Made by a program: the position numbers and the translations under genes
Part shown: one piece after another, positions 7,542-15,377 of the stretch
Layout of the letters: every line of letters begins with the position of its first letter
Position numbering within the stretch: the first letter of the stretch is position 1
The notes under the pieces: model-generated
The model's database searches: none
The model's input: only the letters and a program-made list of their open reading frames with translations
Told to the model about the DNA's origin: nothing
NCBI GenBank assembly: GCA_964632845.1
Contig: CAZWDU010000012.1
Span: 1 to 59,141 of the forward strand
From: JAOZHU01 sp964632845
Lineage (GTDB): Archaea > Thermoproteota > Bathyarchaeia > Bathyarchaeales > Bathycorpusculaceae
Length of the DNA stretch: 59,141 nt
Direction of reading: 5' to 3'

Positions 7542-8887
7542 CCTTCACCGAAAGCTCCCAAGGCTACAAACTCCGCTCTCCGCTAACGCTCTCGCTTCCA
7601 GAAGCAGAAAACGCTGCTGACCGAAAGCTTCAGCAATACATCATAGACACGTTGCTAGGCAGAATGCCCTCGTTGCTCGTCTTAGCCTTCGAGAACGCTT
7701 CAACCATAAACCTCGCCAAGCACCTCTTACGCCATAGGACAGGCAGCACATGCACGCTCTACCAGTACATGTACGGCATCTACCGCTACTGCAAATGGAT
7801 AAACGCCACCCCAGACCAGATCATCCGAGCGTGCCAAGACGAAGACGGTGACCCCAAACCCAAAGCTCTGGCGCAAACCAGCCGCTTACTCGACGATTTC
7901 ATAGCTAACTTGCAAGCTGAAAACTTGGCGCCAGGAAGCGTAAGCAATTTCGTCAAAGCAGTCAAAGCCTTATTCCGCTGCAACGGCTTAAAACTCGAAC
8001 TCAACTACAGCCTGCCCAAGCGTACGATGTACCGAGACCGAGCACCCACACCAGAAGAACTCGCTACGCTAATTGACATGGCGGACATACGCCTAAAAGT
8101 CATCATCAGCATGCTCGCACTCGGCGGATTCCGCAACGGCACCCTCACCAAACTCCAATACCGCCACGTCAAACGCGACCTAGAAAAAGGCGTAACGCCA
8201 ATCCACATCCATGTCGAAGCGGACATCACCAAAGGCAAATACCACGACTACGACACCTTCGTAAGCCAAGAAGCAGCCGACTACCTCAGGCTTTACCTGC
8301 AAGCCAGACGCCAAGGCACCGAAAAGATCCCGCCAGAAACCATCCAGGATGATTCGCCTTTGATTCGCAACTTGGAATGCAGAGAGCCAGTGCCCATAAC
8401 CACGCAAAGCGTCCACAAAATCGTACATGACCTATATGTTAAAGCTGGAATGCTACCGCCTAAGCCAGTCGGAAGATGCTACGAGTTACGCGTCCACAGC
8501 ATACGCAAATTCTTCAGAACCCAACTCGCCGCGCTCGGCGTTCAAACAGACTACATCGAATACATGATGGGACACACCATAAGCACCTACCATGACATCC
8601 AGATGAAAGGCATCGAGTACCTTCGAGGCATCTACGCGGCATCCGGGCTAAGCATCAAGCCGAAGACACGAGTAAGCAAGATCGATGCGCTCAAAGAGAT
8701 CATACGCGCTTGGGGTTTGAACCCAGAAGAAATCCTAACACGAGACGCCTTAGCTAAGGGGAACGCAACAGTTATAGGACGCCAGCAACTAGAGGAGCAA
8801 CAGCTTCACCAGCTCAGCATAGCCTTAAAGCAGCAGTTGCTTAAAGAGATGCGAGAGGAGCAAAATGCAGGAAGAGCAACTCAATAA
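7529..8887 (+). CDS. Tyrosine recombinase (integrase)
   Basis: A 452-residue tyrosine recombinase that would cut and rejoin DNA at attachment sites. The N-terminal ~170 residues form a SAM-like core-binding domain (TCTLYQYMYGIYRYCKWI, PGSVSNFVKAVKALFRC). The catalytic domain follows. Visible active-site residues are Arg202 (GGFRNGTL), a Lys in DITKGKYHD, His323 and Arg326 (HSIRKFFR) and His349 (MMGHTIST). The nucleophile is probably Tyr354 (TYHD), with Tyr364 (EYLR) as the alternative at a more usual distance. A helical tail of about 60 residues ends the protein. The start is TTG. No tRNA gene borders the region, so the attachment site is unknown. Confidence 0.88.
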   Translation: MQTVTFTESSQGYKLRSPLTLSLPEAENAADRKLQQYIIDTLLGRMPSLLVLAFENASTINLAKHLLRHRTGSTCTLYQYMYGIYRYCKWINATPDQIIRACQDEDGDPKPKALAQTSRLLDDFIANLQAENLAPGSVSNFVKAVKALFRCNGLKLELNYSLPKRTMYRDRAPTPEELATLIDMADIRLKVIISMLALGGFRNGTLTKLQYRHVKRDLEKGVTPIHIHVEADITKGKYHDYDTFVSQEAADYLRLYLQARRQGTEKIPPETIQDDSPLIRNLECREPVPITTQSVHKIVHDLYVKAGMLPPKPVGRCYELRVHSIRKFFRTQLAALGVQTDYIEYMMGHTISTYHDIQMKGIEYLRGIYAASGLSIKPKTRVSKIDALKEIIRAWGLNPEEILTRDALAKGNATVIGRQQLEEQQLHQLSIALKQQLLKEMREEQNAGRATQ

Positions 8888-8978
8888 AAAGTATGAATTA
8901 TACTCCAGAGGAAAGTTTCTTCCGAGCACTAGAGAATTGGCATGCTAAAACAAAAAGTGAAAGGTAAAAGAACTCGGC

Positions 8979-9647
8979 TTACTCTCTGCTTGAAAGCACG
9001 GCAATGTAGTCTGCAGTGTCCGCGCACATGTCCGCAGCGTGCTCAATGAACTCAATTAAATCGTCAAAGATGACCATGGCTCCGCAGTTGATTTCTGTGC
9101 CGTATTTGACGAATAAGGATTTTGCCTTAAGGTACTCTGAATCCAAATCGTGCTCAATGTCTTCAACTTTTTTGGCTTCTTCTATCGCTTCAAGGGGATT
9201 AGTTGAAATTTTTTCGATGCTGCCGCGCAGGGTTTGAGCGGTTTCCACAAGCTTTGAAGTCATGAACACGGTCTTCTTGCAAAGCTCATCAGGAATCTCT
9301 GTTTCCCCAAGCATCTCCAAGCATCTTGCTGCGTCTTTAGTGTGATCTGCCAAAGTATCCAACCTCTTCACAAGATGCAACAAGTCTTCACGGTAATCCG
9401 CCACCAAAGCCGCACCTTTAGACAACTCCTTAAAAACGTCTGTGCGCAACTTGTCTACTTCTTCCTCAGCCTTGTACAAGTTTTCAATGTAATTTTGGGC
9501 TTCCTTGTACCTCTTCTCCGAAAAGCTTTTCGTAGCTTTATGAAGCCAGGTAACCGTGTCAAAAGCTTTCGTTATCTGTTCATGGGCTAATTCTAACCCT
9601 TTTGTTCTACGTCGTTTTTCAAACCAATCGTAGCTTCTTCTCTCCAT
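8979..9647 (-). CDS. DUF47/PhoU-like phosphate transport regulator
   Basis: A 222-residue all-helical cytoplasmic protein of the DUF47 family, distant relatives of PhoU, usually acting with Pit-type phosphate transporters. The N-terminus starts with WFEKRRR and AHEQITKAF. The metal-binding face is seen in VDKLRTDVFKELSKGA, RLDTLADHTKDAARC, VEDIEHDLDSEYL and IEFIEHAADMCADTADYI, with the repeated E-x3-D/H-x2-D pattern. The length is normal. No phosphate transporter is next to it in this window. Its promoter region contains a TATA element and a perfect 16-base palindrome, described separately, suggesting specific control. Confidence 0.85.
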   Translation of the reverse strand: MERRSYDWFEKRRRTKGLELAHEQITKAFDTVTWLHKATKSFSEKRYKEAQNYIENLYKAEEEVDKLRTDVFKELSKGAALVADYREDLLHLVKRLDTLADHTKDAARCLEMLGETEIPDELCKKTVFMTSKLVETAQTLRGSIEKISTNPLEAIEEAKKVEDIEHDLDSEYLKAKSLFVKYGTEINCGAMVIFDDLIEFIEHAADMCADTADYIAVLSSRE

Positions 9648-9670
9648 AGGTCACATCTCCATCAATATCA

Positions 9671-10020
9671 CTATTTGGAGATTCTGAATATAACCCTTCT
9701 CTTGGCAATATTGCCAAAAATTCTCCTCCAAACACTGCAGTCCCATCACGCCAGACAACCATCAATGGCTAAAAACCAGTCTACAGAATCCAAGCTGGTC
9801 ATTTGCGTCTGCTTTTTCTTTCCTTTTTTCGCCTTTATCATGCCAAACACCATAACTAACAACGAGAGAACACTTAGAACACGCTGGCTATACATGCGCA
9901 AAATACCACAACTCAGCGGGTTTCGCGTTCTGCGTCTTTGTCTTCGTTGACTTTGTTCGTTGCATTTGCTCTCTCCAAATAGAACGTGAAGAGCCTAGCT
10001 TATTTGAAATCTCCAAATAG
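9671..10020. repeat. Three copies of TCTCCAAATAG around the DUF47 upstream region
   Basis: The 11-mer TCTCCAAATAG occurs at 9972-9982 and 10010-10020 on the plus strand and at 9681-9671 on the minus strand, the last just downstream of the DUF47 TATA element. The copy at 10010 is also the right arm of an imperfect palindrome TATTTG-7-CAAATA (10001-10019). The spacing between the two plus-strand copies is 38 bases. The repetition suggests a regulator binding site, unrelated to the TTGGCAA palindrome. Confidence 0.5.
9686..9717 (-). promoter_or_regulatory. Promoter and palindromic operator upstream of the DUF47 gene
   Basis: Read on the minus strand, a perfect palindrome TTGGCAATATTGCCAA (9702-9717) is followed at once by GAGAAGG and a TATA element, GGTTATATTC (9695-9686). 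Transcription would start near 9660, about a dozen bases before the ATG at 9647, with GGAG as ribosome binding site. A 16-base perfect palindrome directly upstream of BRE/TATA is a typical activator or repressor site in archaea. Confidence 0.6.
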
Positions 10021-10066
10021 TATATAGATTGCACTTTAGTCTATAGTGAACTTCTGCCTCACCAAA

Positions 10067-10984
10067 TTAACTCTCCAAAACAACTTTTGCCAACCGAACC
10101 TTATCCTCCAAAGACCGCATGATAGTATTCGCCACCCTCACTTCAACCCCAAGCTCCTCTATGCGCTCCTTCTCTGACAAATCAGCAACATCAAGAACAA
10201 ACGCGTCAAGAAAATCCGCGTAAAGCGCAGCCACAGAATAAGCAGAAACCTCAAGCCCCAAACCCCGCAAAAGTTTATCCGCAGGACCCTTAATCGGAGC
10301 ACCAGCAACTATCGGACTTACAGCCACCTTCCGCGCATCAGTCCGCTTCAAAGCATCCCTAATACCCTTCACCCCAAGAAGCGCACCTATGCTGACTACC
10401 GGATTACTGGGACAAACTACCACCCGCTCCGCATCCACAATAGCATCTATCACACCCGCAGCTGGCTCTGCGTTATCAACGCCGAAGAACTCAACACCGA
10501 ACACCTCGTCTCTTGCACACCTCTTAACCAAGTACTCTTGAAAATGAATCGAACCATCCCTCGTTACAATCCGCGTCTCAAACCTGTCATCAGTCATAGG
10601 CAAAATATTCATTCCAAGTCCTAACGCCCGCGTAACTTCACTTGTAACCTCCGACAACTTGTACCCTCTCTTCAACAAATCAGTCCTAAAAAGATGAGTC
10701 GCCAAATCTCTGTCGCCAAGAGCAAACCAAACATCCTGCCCAAACCGCGCAAGCGCTTCTGTGCACTGAAAAGTGTCGCCTTTGATTCCCCAGCCCTTCT
10801 CTTCATCAACTATACCTGCCAACGTGTAGGCAACTATGTCAAGGTCTGGAGACACATGCAAATCAAACAGTTCAATGTCATCACCAGTGTTCACGATTAT
10901 CGACAGATTTTTCGCGTTAACAAGCTTCACAAGCCCCGTGAGAAAACGCGCTGCACCTACGCCACCAGCCAAAGCAGTAATCAT
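10067..10984 (-). CDS. cofD: 2-phospho-L-lactate (phosphoenolpyruvate-type) transferase CofD
   Basis: Joins the activated lactyl/enolpyruvyl-guanosine unit to the flavin-like precursor Fo, forming F420-0 or its dehydro form, in coenzyme F420 synthesis. The N-terminal nucleotide-binding GGVGAARFLTGL, the NTGDDIELFDLHVSPDLD motif, WGIKGDTF and GDRDLATHLFRT are all characteristic of CofD. Its 305 residues are the usual length. It lies 23 bases downstream of moaE on the same strand and is probably cotranscribed. cofE lies elsewhere in this window, at 36.9 kb, so F420 genes are split between two operons. Identification is secure. Confidence 0.95.
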   Translation of the reverse strand: MITALAGGVGAARFLTGLVKLVNAKNLSIIVNTGDDIELFDLHVSPDLDIVAYTLAGIVDEEKGWGIKGDTFQCTEALARFGQDVWFALGDRDLATHLFRTDLLKRGYKLSEVTSEVTRALGLGMNILPMTDDRFETRIVTRDGSIHFQEYLVKRCARDEVFGVEFFGVDNAEPAAGVIDAIVDAERVVVCPSNPVVSIGALLGVKGIRDALKRTDARKVAVSPIVAGAPIKGPADKLLRGLGLEVSAYSVAALYADFLDAFVLDVADLSEKERIEELGVEVRVANTIMRSLEDKVRLAKVVLES

Positions 10985-11007
10985 AATTTTTCACGCTGAA
11001 ACCTACG

Positions 11008-11511
11008 CTATGGCGGTTTATGCTCTTTTTCTGAAACCCAATACTCAGCCGCAGAACCCTTCTGGGTGACAACCCGTTCTTTTTTGAATATTGGGGCTTC
11101 GCTTTTGTAGCGTTCCACGGCTTCTTGTAGAATGGGAAACACGTCGGTTCTGTGTGAGCCGGCAACTGAAACGTACACTAAGTCTTCGCCGATATCGAAT
11201 TCGCCGAGTAAATGGTGGATTTGAACGTCAACTATGCCTGGTTTCTGGGATAAATCAGCGCAGATTTTTGCTAGAACTTCGTTGGCTTTTTCCTCGTACG
11301 CTTCCAATGTAAGCTTCTGCACTTTTTCACCTTCTAAGGTTTCGCCGCGAGCTACGCCGATGAAAAGAGCTATTGCGCCAGCTTTCTCAAAATTACTGTT
11401 TTTCCTGATGTTGCTAAGTACATCTAAAATTGAGAGGGTTCCTTTTTCATGAACGCCAACATGTCCAGTCAAACATGTCACTTCCTTATGGTTTATTGGA
11501 GAAACCTGCAT
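11008..11511 (-). CDS. moaE: Molybdopterin synthase catalytic subunit MoaE
   Basis: Large subunit of molybdopterin synthase, which transfers sulfur from MoaD to precursor Z during molybdenum/tungsten cofactor synthesis. GAIALFIGVARGET, LEAYEEKANEVL, VSVAGSHRTDVF and the catalytic lysine segment YKSEAPIFKKE are typical. The N-terminus (about 25 residues before the core) is a little longer than in bacterial MoaE and could start later. No MoaD or other cofactor gene is next to it. It precedes cofD by 23 bases. A TATA-like stretch lies near 11550-11560, before its ATG. Confidence 0.92.
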   Translation of the reverse strand: MQVSPINHKEVTCLTGHVGVHEKGTLSILDVLSNIRKNSNFEKAGAIALFIGVARGETLEGEKVQKLTLEAYEEKANEVLAKICADLSQKPGIVDVQIHHLLGEFDIGEDLVYVSVAGSHRTDVFPILQEAVERYKSEAPIFKKERVVTQKGSAAEYWVSEKEHKPP

Positions 11512-11573
11512 TTTAAGCTGTTTCGCATCAGCAAACGCAAATAGGAAAAGGTTAAAAATAGACTTCTATTGCG

Positions 11574-12188
11574 TCAAGCTTGCGTGGCTTCTTGCGCGAT
11601 TACCTGAGATGGTTGCGCGACCAGCTTGGATTTCCTGATGCCCACATGCCTGAGCGGTGCCACTTGTTTGGCTTCGTTGTAAATGTCGGAAGCTATTTTT
11701 CCGAGAACCATCTCTTGAACGAATTGGTCTAAGGTCAGTGCAGCAGCTTTTTCGCTGATGGTTTTAGCCATCATACTGCGGATGATTTTCTCTTGAGAAG
11801 TTCTAATTCTTGAAAGCGTAAGAGCTGAAACGGACACGCGCAGTTTATAACCTTCTTTTGTGGTTAAATTGAAAAGGCCGTCAACTTTGGTTGTTCTTCG
11901 CCTAACTAAACTCCGCAGATAATCACGCGAGTACTCGTGACCTTTGAACAACGTGTGTGCGGTTTTGCCTTCCATTTTGTTGATTTGGAAGAACATTTTT
12001 AGGTATTGGTGGGAGAAGTCGCCTGTGATGTCGTAGAGTGTGGCTTCTACGATTCTTCCCATGAGTTGTTCCTGTTCTTCTGCGGGTACTGTGCCTAGTT
12101 CGACGTTTCCGAAGAATGGCGGTGCCACTACCATGTACCATGCTTTTCCTCGCCATTTATCGCGTATGTGTTTCGCTTTTGAAGACAA
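11574..12188 (-). CDS. rps3ae: Small subunit ribosomal protein eS1 (S3Ae)
   Basis: Archaeal/eukaryotic-type 30S protein. The sequence from SSKAKHIRDKWRGKAWYMV, through PPFFGNVELGTVPA, GRIVEATLYDITGDFS, FKGHEYSRDYLRSLVRRR and KVDGLFNLTTKEGYKLRV is typical. The frame is open well upstream, but the extension is nonsense read antisense to the seryl-tRNA synthetase gene. The real start is TTG at 12188, six bases after a strong GGAGG. This gives 204 residues, the expected archaeal size. It follows serS by 50 bases. Confidence 0.93.
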   Translation of the reverse strand: MSSKAKHIRDKWRGKAWYMVVAPPFFGNVELGTVPAEEQEQLMGRIVEATLYDITGDFSHQYLKMFFQINKMEGKTAHTLFKGHEYSRDYLRSLVRRRTTKVDGLFNLTTKEGYKLRVSVSALTLSRIRTSQEKIIRSMMAKTISEKAAALTLDQFVQEMVLGKIASDIYNEAKQVAPLRHVGIRKSKLVAQPSQVIAQEATQA

Positions 12189-12238
12189 GTTTATCCTCCG
12201 AACGTACCTTGGTGATTCGCAAGGCTGTATTAAAAGGT

Positions 12239-13528
12239 TTACCGTTTTAAGGTTATCTTCTCGATATCGTTCATGTGTTTTCTTAGGGCTTTTGGGATCG
12301 TTATTGAGCCGTCTTTTTGTTGGTAGTTTTCTAGGATGGCGACTATGGTTCTGCCTGTGGCTATGGCTGTCGAATTTAAAGTGTGTACGAAGCCTTTTGT
12401 AGGTGCCCCTTCTTTTTCTCTGTAGCGTATGTTTAAGCGTCTGGCCTGATAATCGGTGCAGTTGCTGCAGGAGACGATTTCTCGATATGCGTTTTGTGCG
12501 GGCATCCACGCTTCTATATCATATTTTTTGGCTGCTACGGTTCCGATGTCGCCTGTGCACACGTTGACTACGCGGTAGGGTAAGCCAAGTTTTTGAATGA
12601 GTTCTTCGGCGTTTTGGATGAGTTCTTCGTGTAGTTGCCATGATTGTTCGGGTGCGCAGAAGATGAATTGTTCTATTTTGTTGAATTGGTGGGTTCGGAA
12701 TATTCCGCGTGTGTCTTTGCCGTGTACGCCTGCTTCTTTTCTGAAGCATGTGCTTACTCCTGCGAGTTTGAGCGGTAAGTCTTCTTGTTTTAGTACTTCG
12801 TCTTTGTACATTGCTGCCATTGGATGTTCTGAGGTTGCGATTAGGTAGAGGTCTTCGTTTTCGATCTTGTAAAGCACATCTTCGAAGTCGCTTAGTGCTG
12901 TGACGCCTTCGTAAGCGTCTTTGCGCATTAGATAGGGTGGTTCCACGGGGGTGTAGCCTTTTTTCGCCATTTCGCCTAGCGCGAAGCTGATTAATGCTAT
13001 GTCTAGGAGTGCGGCTTCGTTTTTCAGGTAGAAGAATCTGGAGCCTGAGATTTTTCCTGCTCTCTCGATGTCCATGATGCCCAAGTTTAGGCTTAGGTCA
13101 ATATGGTTTTTTATTGGAAAGTCGAATTTGGGGATTGTACCCCACGTTTTTACTTGGACGTTGGCGTTTTCATCTATGCCAACTGGCACGGTTTCATGCA
13201 GTAAATTGGGCAGTCGCATGAGGTGGTTACGGGTTTTCTCTTCATCTGTGACTACTTGTTTTTCTATACCTGTAATTTCGGCATCGATTTGTTTTGCTTT
13301 TTCCACTTGGCTGCTGGCGTCTTTTCCGTTTTTTTTCAACGTAGCGATTTCGATGGTTACTAGTTTTCTTTCGTGGCGGAGGTCGTTTAGTTTCGTTAAG
13401 TTTTGTCGCCATGTTTTGTCGATGTCTATTAACGCGTTGAGCATGTTAATGTTTTCTGGGTTTCCTCTTTTGGCTAGGTTATTCTTTACGAGTTCCGGTT
13501 TTTCGCGGATAAGTTTGATGTCTAACAT
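12239..13528 (-). CDS. serS: Seryl-tRNA synthetase (bacterial/eukaryal-type class II)
   Basis: Charges tRNA-Ser with serine. An N-terminal coiled-coil arm that grips the tRNA is seen (ELVKNNLAKRG, NDLRHERKLVTIEI, EKAKQIDAEITGIEKQV). The class II core has GYTPVEPPYLMR (motif 1), TSEHPMAAMY, FRKEAGVHGKDTRGIFRTHQ (motif 2) and NSTAIATGRTIVAILENY (motif 3). The length of about 429 is normal. It is the common SerS, not the rare methanogen type. ATG 13528 gives the usual MLDIKLIRE start; a GTG nine bases upstream is possible. A TATA element lies at about 13574-13584. Confidence 0.96.
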   Translation of the reverse strand: MLDIKLIREKPELVKNNLAKRGNPENINMLNALIDIDKTWRQNLTKLNDLRHERKLVTIEIATLKKNGKDASSQVEKAKQIDAEITGIEKQVVTDEEKTRNHLMRLPNLLHETVPVGIDENANVQVKTWGTIPKFDFPIKNHIDLSLNLGIMDIERAGKISGSRFFYLKNEAALLDIALISFALGEMAKKGYTPVEPPYLMRKDAYEGVTALSDFEDVLYKIENEDLYLIATSEHPMAAMYKDEVLKQEDLPLKLAGVSTCFRKEAGVHGKDTRGIFRTHQFNKIEQFIFCAPEQSWQLHEELIQNAEELIQKLGLPYRVVNVCTGDIGTVAAKKYDIEAWMPAQNAYREIVSCSNCTDYQARRLNIRYREKEGAPTKGFVHTLNSTAIATGRTIVAILENYQQKDGSITIPKALRKHMNDIEKITLKR

Positions 13529-13537
13529 TTTTCTCAC

Positions 13538-13892
13538 GGAGCCAACAAGTGTAGTTGTAGATTTGCTTGATTATTTAAACTTGCGATTAATGATTCAACG
13601 TTTGTTTTTCAGGACTGCTTGTCTCTAGCGTGTTCTATGTATTCTCTGCCGATCATGTTGGCAGATAATCTGTTAGAAAGTATATGTTCTGTTATTTTGT
13701 CGTTTTTTGGACTGGGATAACTAGTGTGTGGAAAAGTCTATAGCCCCTCTTTATATAGGCGGTGCTGTGAAGTTGGCTTTAGCAAGCTCTGAGTGGGCAT
13801 GTTGGAATCAAGCTTGGCGGTTTGGAGTCGAAGTTAGCAGCAAGCTAAGCTAAATATATTTGGCTAATTACTAACATTTGCAGGTACAATTG
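13538..13892. other. Intergenic region with two promoters and a possible small RNA or peptide
   Basis: The left part carries the serS promoter. The right part carries TAAATATATT (13851-13860), the TATA element for the radical SAM gene starting at 13893. Between them a strong minus-strand TATATAAA (13757-13750) has no annotated gene downstream. The presumed transcript contains a perfect 6-bp hairpin TCTGCC-9-GGCAGA (13665-13645) and a short frame ending at 13614-13616 with SANMIGREYIEHARDKQS. It could be a small RNA, a leaderless short peptide or a relic. Confidence 0.4.
13574..13584 (-). promoter_or_regulatory. TATA element of serS
   Basis: Minus-strand AGTTTAAATAATC-like sequence about 45-55 bases before the serS start, at the right distance for a short leader. 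Position-based inference. Confidence 0.4.
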
Positions 13893-15377
13893 ATGAAAGT
13901 GCTTCTTGTAAATCCGCCGCAGATTTTTTATCCTGGTTCAGATGCGCCAGCAGGTAATCTTCCTTTAGGCTTGATGTACATAGCTGCGGTTCTTGACAAG
14001 GCAGGGTACAAAGTGGAGATTTTGGATGCGTTCATGACAGAGGCTGTCTTCCTGAAAGTTAAGGATACGCTAGAAGTGGGTATGCCGTACAGGCGAATAA
14101 GGGAGGAAATACAGAGGCGAAAACCCGACATTGTGGGCATAGCAAACCCCTTCACTTGCCAGATAGATAACGCCGTCAAAGTCGCAGACATCGTTAAAGA
14201 GGTAGACCCAGCTATTTTGACGGTTGTAGGCGGACCACACGTCACTGTAGTGCCCGCAGAATTCTTGCAAGAAGCAAAAAACGTGGATATCGCGGTGATT
14301 GGCGAAGGCGAATACACGATGCTGGATATAGTCAGCGTCGTTGAGGGGGGCAAAAACATAAGTGATGTTCAGGGAATTGCCTACCACAAGAATAACACGG
14401 TAGCGCTGAATCCGCCGAGACCGCTCATTAAAAACTTGGATGAGTTGCCGTATCCTGCTTATCATTTAGTGGACATGGAGCAGTATCTTGCTCCTAAGAA
14501 CATAGAATATCGCAGTTTCAAGGACAGGTCAATCTCAATGGTGACCAGCAGGGGCTGCCCGTTTAATTGCTGTTTCTGCTCGGTTCACCTGCACATGGGC
14601 AAGATGTTCAGGGCGCACTCTGCAGACTACGTGGTAAACCACATCGAGTACGTGATAAACAAATATCGAGTTAAAACCATATTCTTCGAAGACGACAATT
14701 TGACTTTTGACTTAAAACGGTTCGAAACCATCTGCGATAAAATAATTGCTAAAGGCATAAAATTTGCTTGGGAAACACCAAACGGCATAAGGGCAGATTA
14801 TTTAACGCTTAATCTCCTGAAGAAAATGAAAAAGTCAGGATGCCGAAGCGTCTTCTTCGGTATTGAATCTGGCGACCAGTACGTTTTAGACAATATCATC
14901 GGCAAAAGCCTCAAACTAAAAGAAGTAGTTGAAGTTGCCAAAATGTGTAAGGATATAGGGCTGAAAACAGGGGCGTTTTACATTATCGGGTTTCCAGGTG
15001 AAAAGAAAGAAAACATGTTGCGGACTGTGGAACTTGCCCTCAGGCTTAAGAAGGATTTTGATGTGGGCATGCACCTGTTTTTTGCAACGCCGTCATATGG
15101 CACTAGACTTTACGAGGAATGCAAACGGAAGGGGTATATCAAGGGAGATTTGACGCCGCGTGCTTTCGCCGAAGTGCGGCAATCGCGAGGGCTGCCGCTG
15201 ATAGAAACTGAAGATTTCATGTCAAGTGAAGTTAAAGAAATCGCTGTGATGGCAAATAGAGAATACAAAAAGTTGTCCTTAATTAATCATATTAAGAACC
15301 CGGTGAACGTGTTCAAAACGGCGTTGAATCACCCAAAAATCATCGTGAAATACCTCAAGAGCTTGAAGTCTACGTAA
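13893..15377 (+). CDS. B12-binding-domain radical SAM protein
   Basis: A 494-residue class-B-type radical SAM enzyme. Residues 1-150 form a cobalamin-binding domain (KVLLVNPPQ, LPLGLMYIAAVLDKAGYKV, VDIVGIANPFT-type segment, VVGGPHVTVVP). The radical SAM core has the [4Fe-4S] motif CPFNCCFC (C-x3-C-x2-C), then FFEDDNLTFD, GCRSVFFGIESGDQ and FYIIGFPGE. Substrate unknown; relatives act as methyltransferases or cyclases on lipids, pigments or antibiotics. ATG 13893 follows an AGGT element; TTG 13878 is an in-frame alternative. Its 3' end overlaps the convergent next gene by eight bases. Confidence 0.85.
   Translation: MKVLLVNPPQIFYPGSDAPAGNLPLGLMYIAAVLDKAGYKVEILDAFMTEAVFLKVKDTLEVGMPYRRIREEIQRRKPDIVGIANPFTCQIDNAVKVADIVKEVDPAILTVVGGPHVTVVPAEFLQEAKNVDIAVIGEGEYTMLDIVSVVEGGKNISDVQGIAYHKNNTVALNPPRPLIKNLDELPYPAYHLVDMEQYLAPKNIEYRSFKDRSISMVTSRGCPFNCCFCSVHLHMGKMFRAHSADYVVNHIEYVINKYRVKTIFFEDDNLTFDLKRFETICDKIIAKGIKFAWETPNGIRADYLTLNLLKKMKKSGCRSVFFGIESGDQYVLDNIIGKSLKLKEVVEVAKMCKDIGLKTGAFYIIGFPGEKKENMLRTVELALRLKKDFDVGMHLFFATPSYGTRLYEECKRKGYIKGDLTPRAFAEVRQSRGLPLIETEDFMSSEVKEIAVMANREYKKLSLINHIKNPVNVFKTALNHPKIIVKYLKSLKST

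Larger units (their letters stand above)
5272..8887 (+). mobile_element. Candidate integrated element with tyrosine integrase
   Basis: Seven same-strand, closely spaced genes of small basic or DNA-binding-type proteins end in a tyrosine recombinase. The flanking 3.1-5.2 kb holds broken small genes, including a relic of a family that is intact inside. Beyond it are housekeeping-type genes (CBS protein on the left, DUF47 on the right). The exact ends are not defined: no direct repeats or tRNA-derived attachment sites were found by eye, and no capsid, replication or partition gene is recognised. The outer limits may reach 3.1 and 8.97 kb. Confidence 0.5.
9648..10066. other. 419-base intergenic region with control elements
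   Basis: Between the cofD stop and the DUF47 start. It holds the promoter/palindrome and the TCTCCAAATAG copies described above, and a second TATA-like stretch (AGTATATAG, 10018-10026) that could serve either strand. A minus-strand frame of 49 codons (9895-9746, starting MYSQRVLSVLSLLVMVFG) could encode a single-pass membrane peptide, but it has no further support. Otherwise nothing is seen. Confidence 0.4.

Noticed and set aside
8870..8967. Two short frames at the integrase end (MQEEQLNKKYELYSRGK and MNYTPEESFFRALENW)
   Set aside because: Both under 30 residues, overlapping each other in different frames; no independent support.
11574..12509. Longer version of the eS1 gene extending to 12509
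   Set aside because: The extra N-terminus is Arg/His/Ser-rich nonsense antisense to serS; a TTG with GGAGG at 12188 gives the normal eS1 start.
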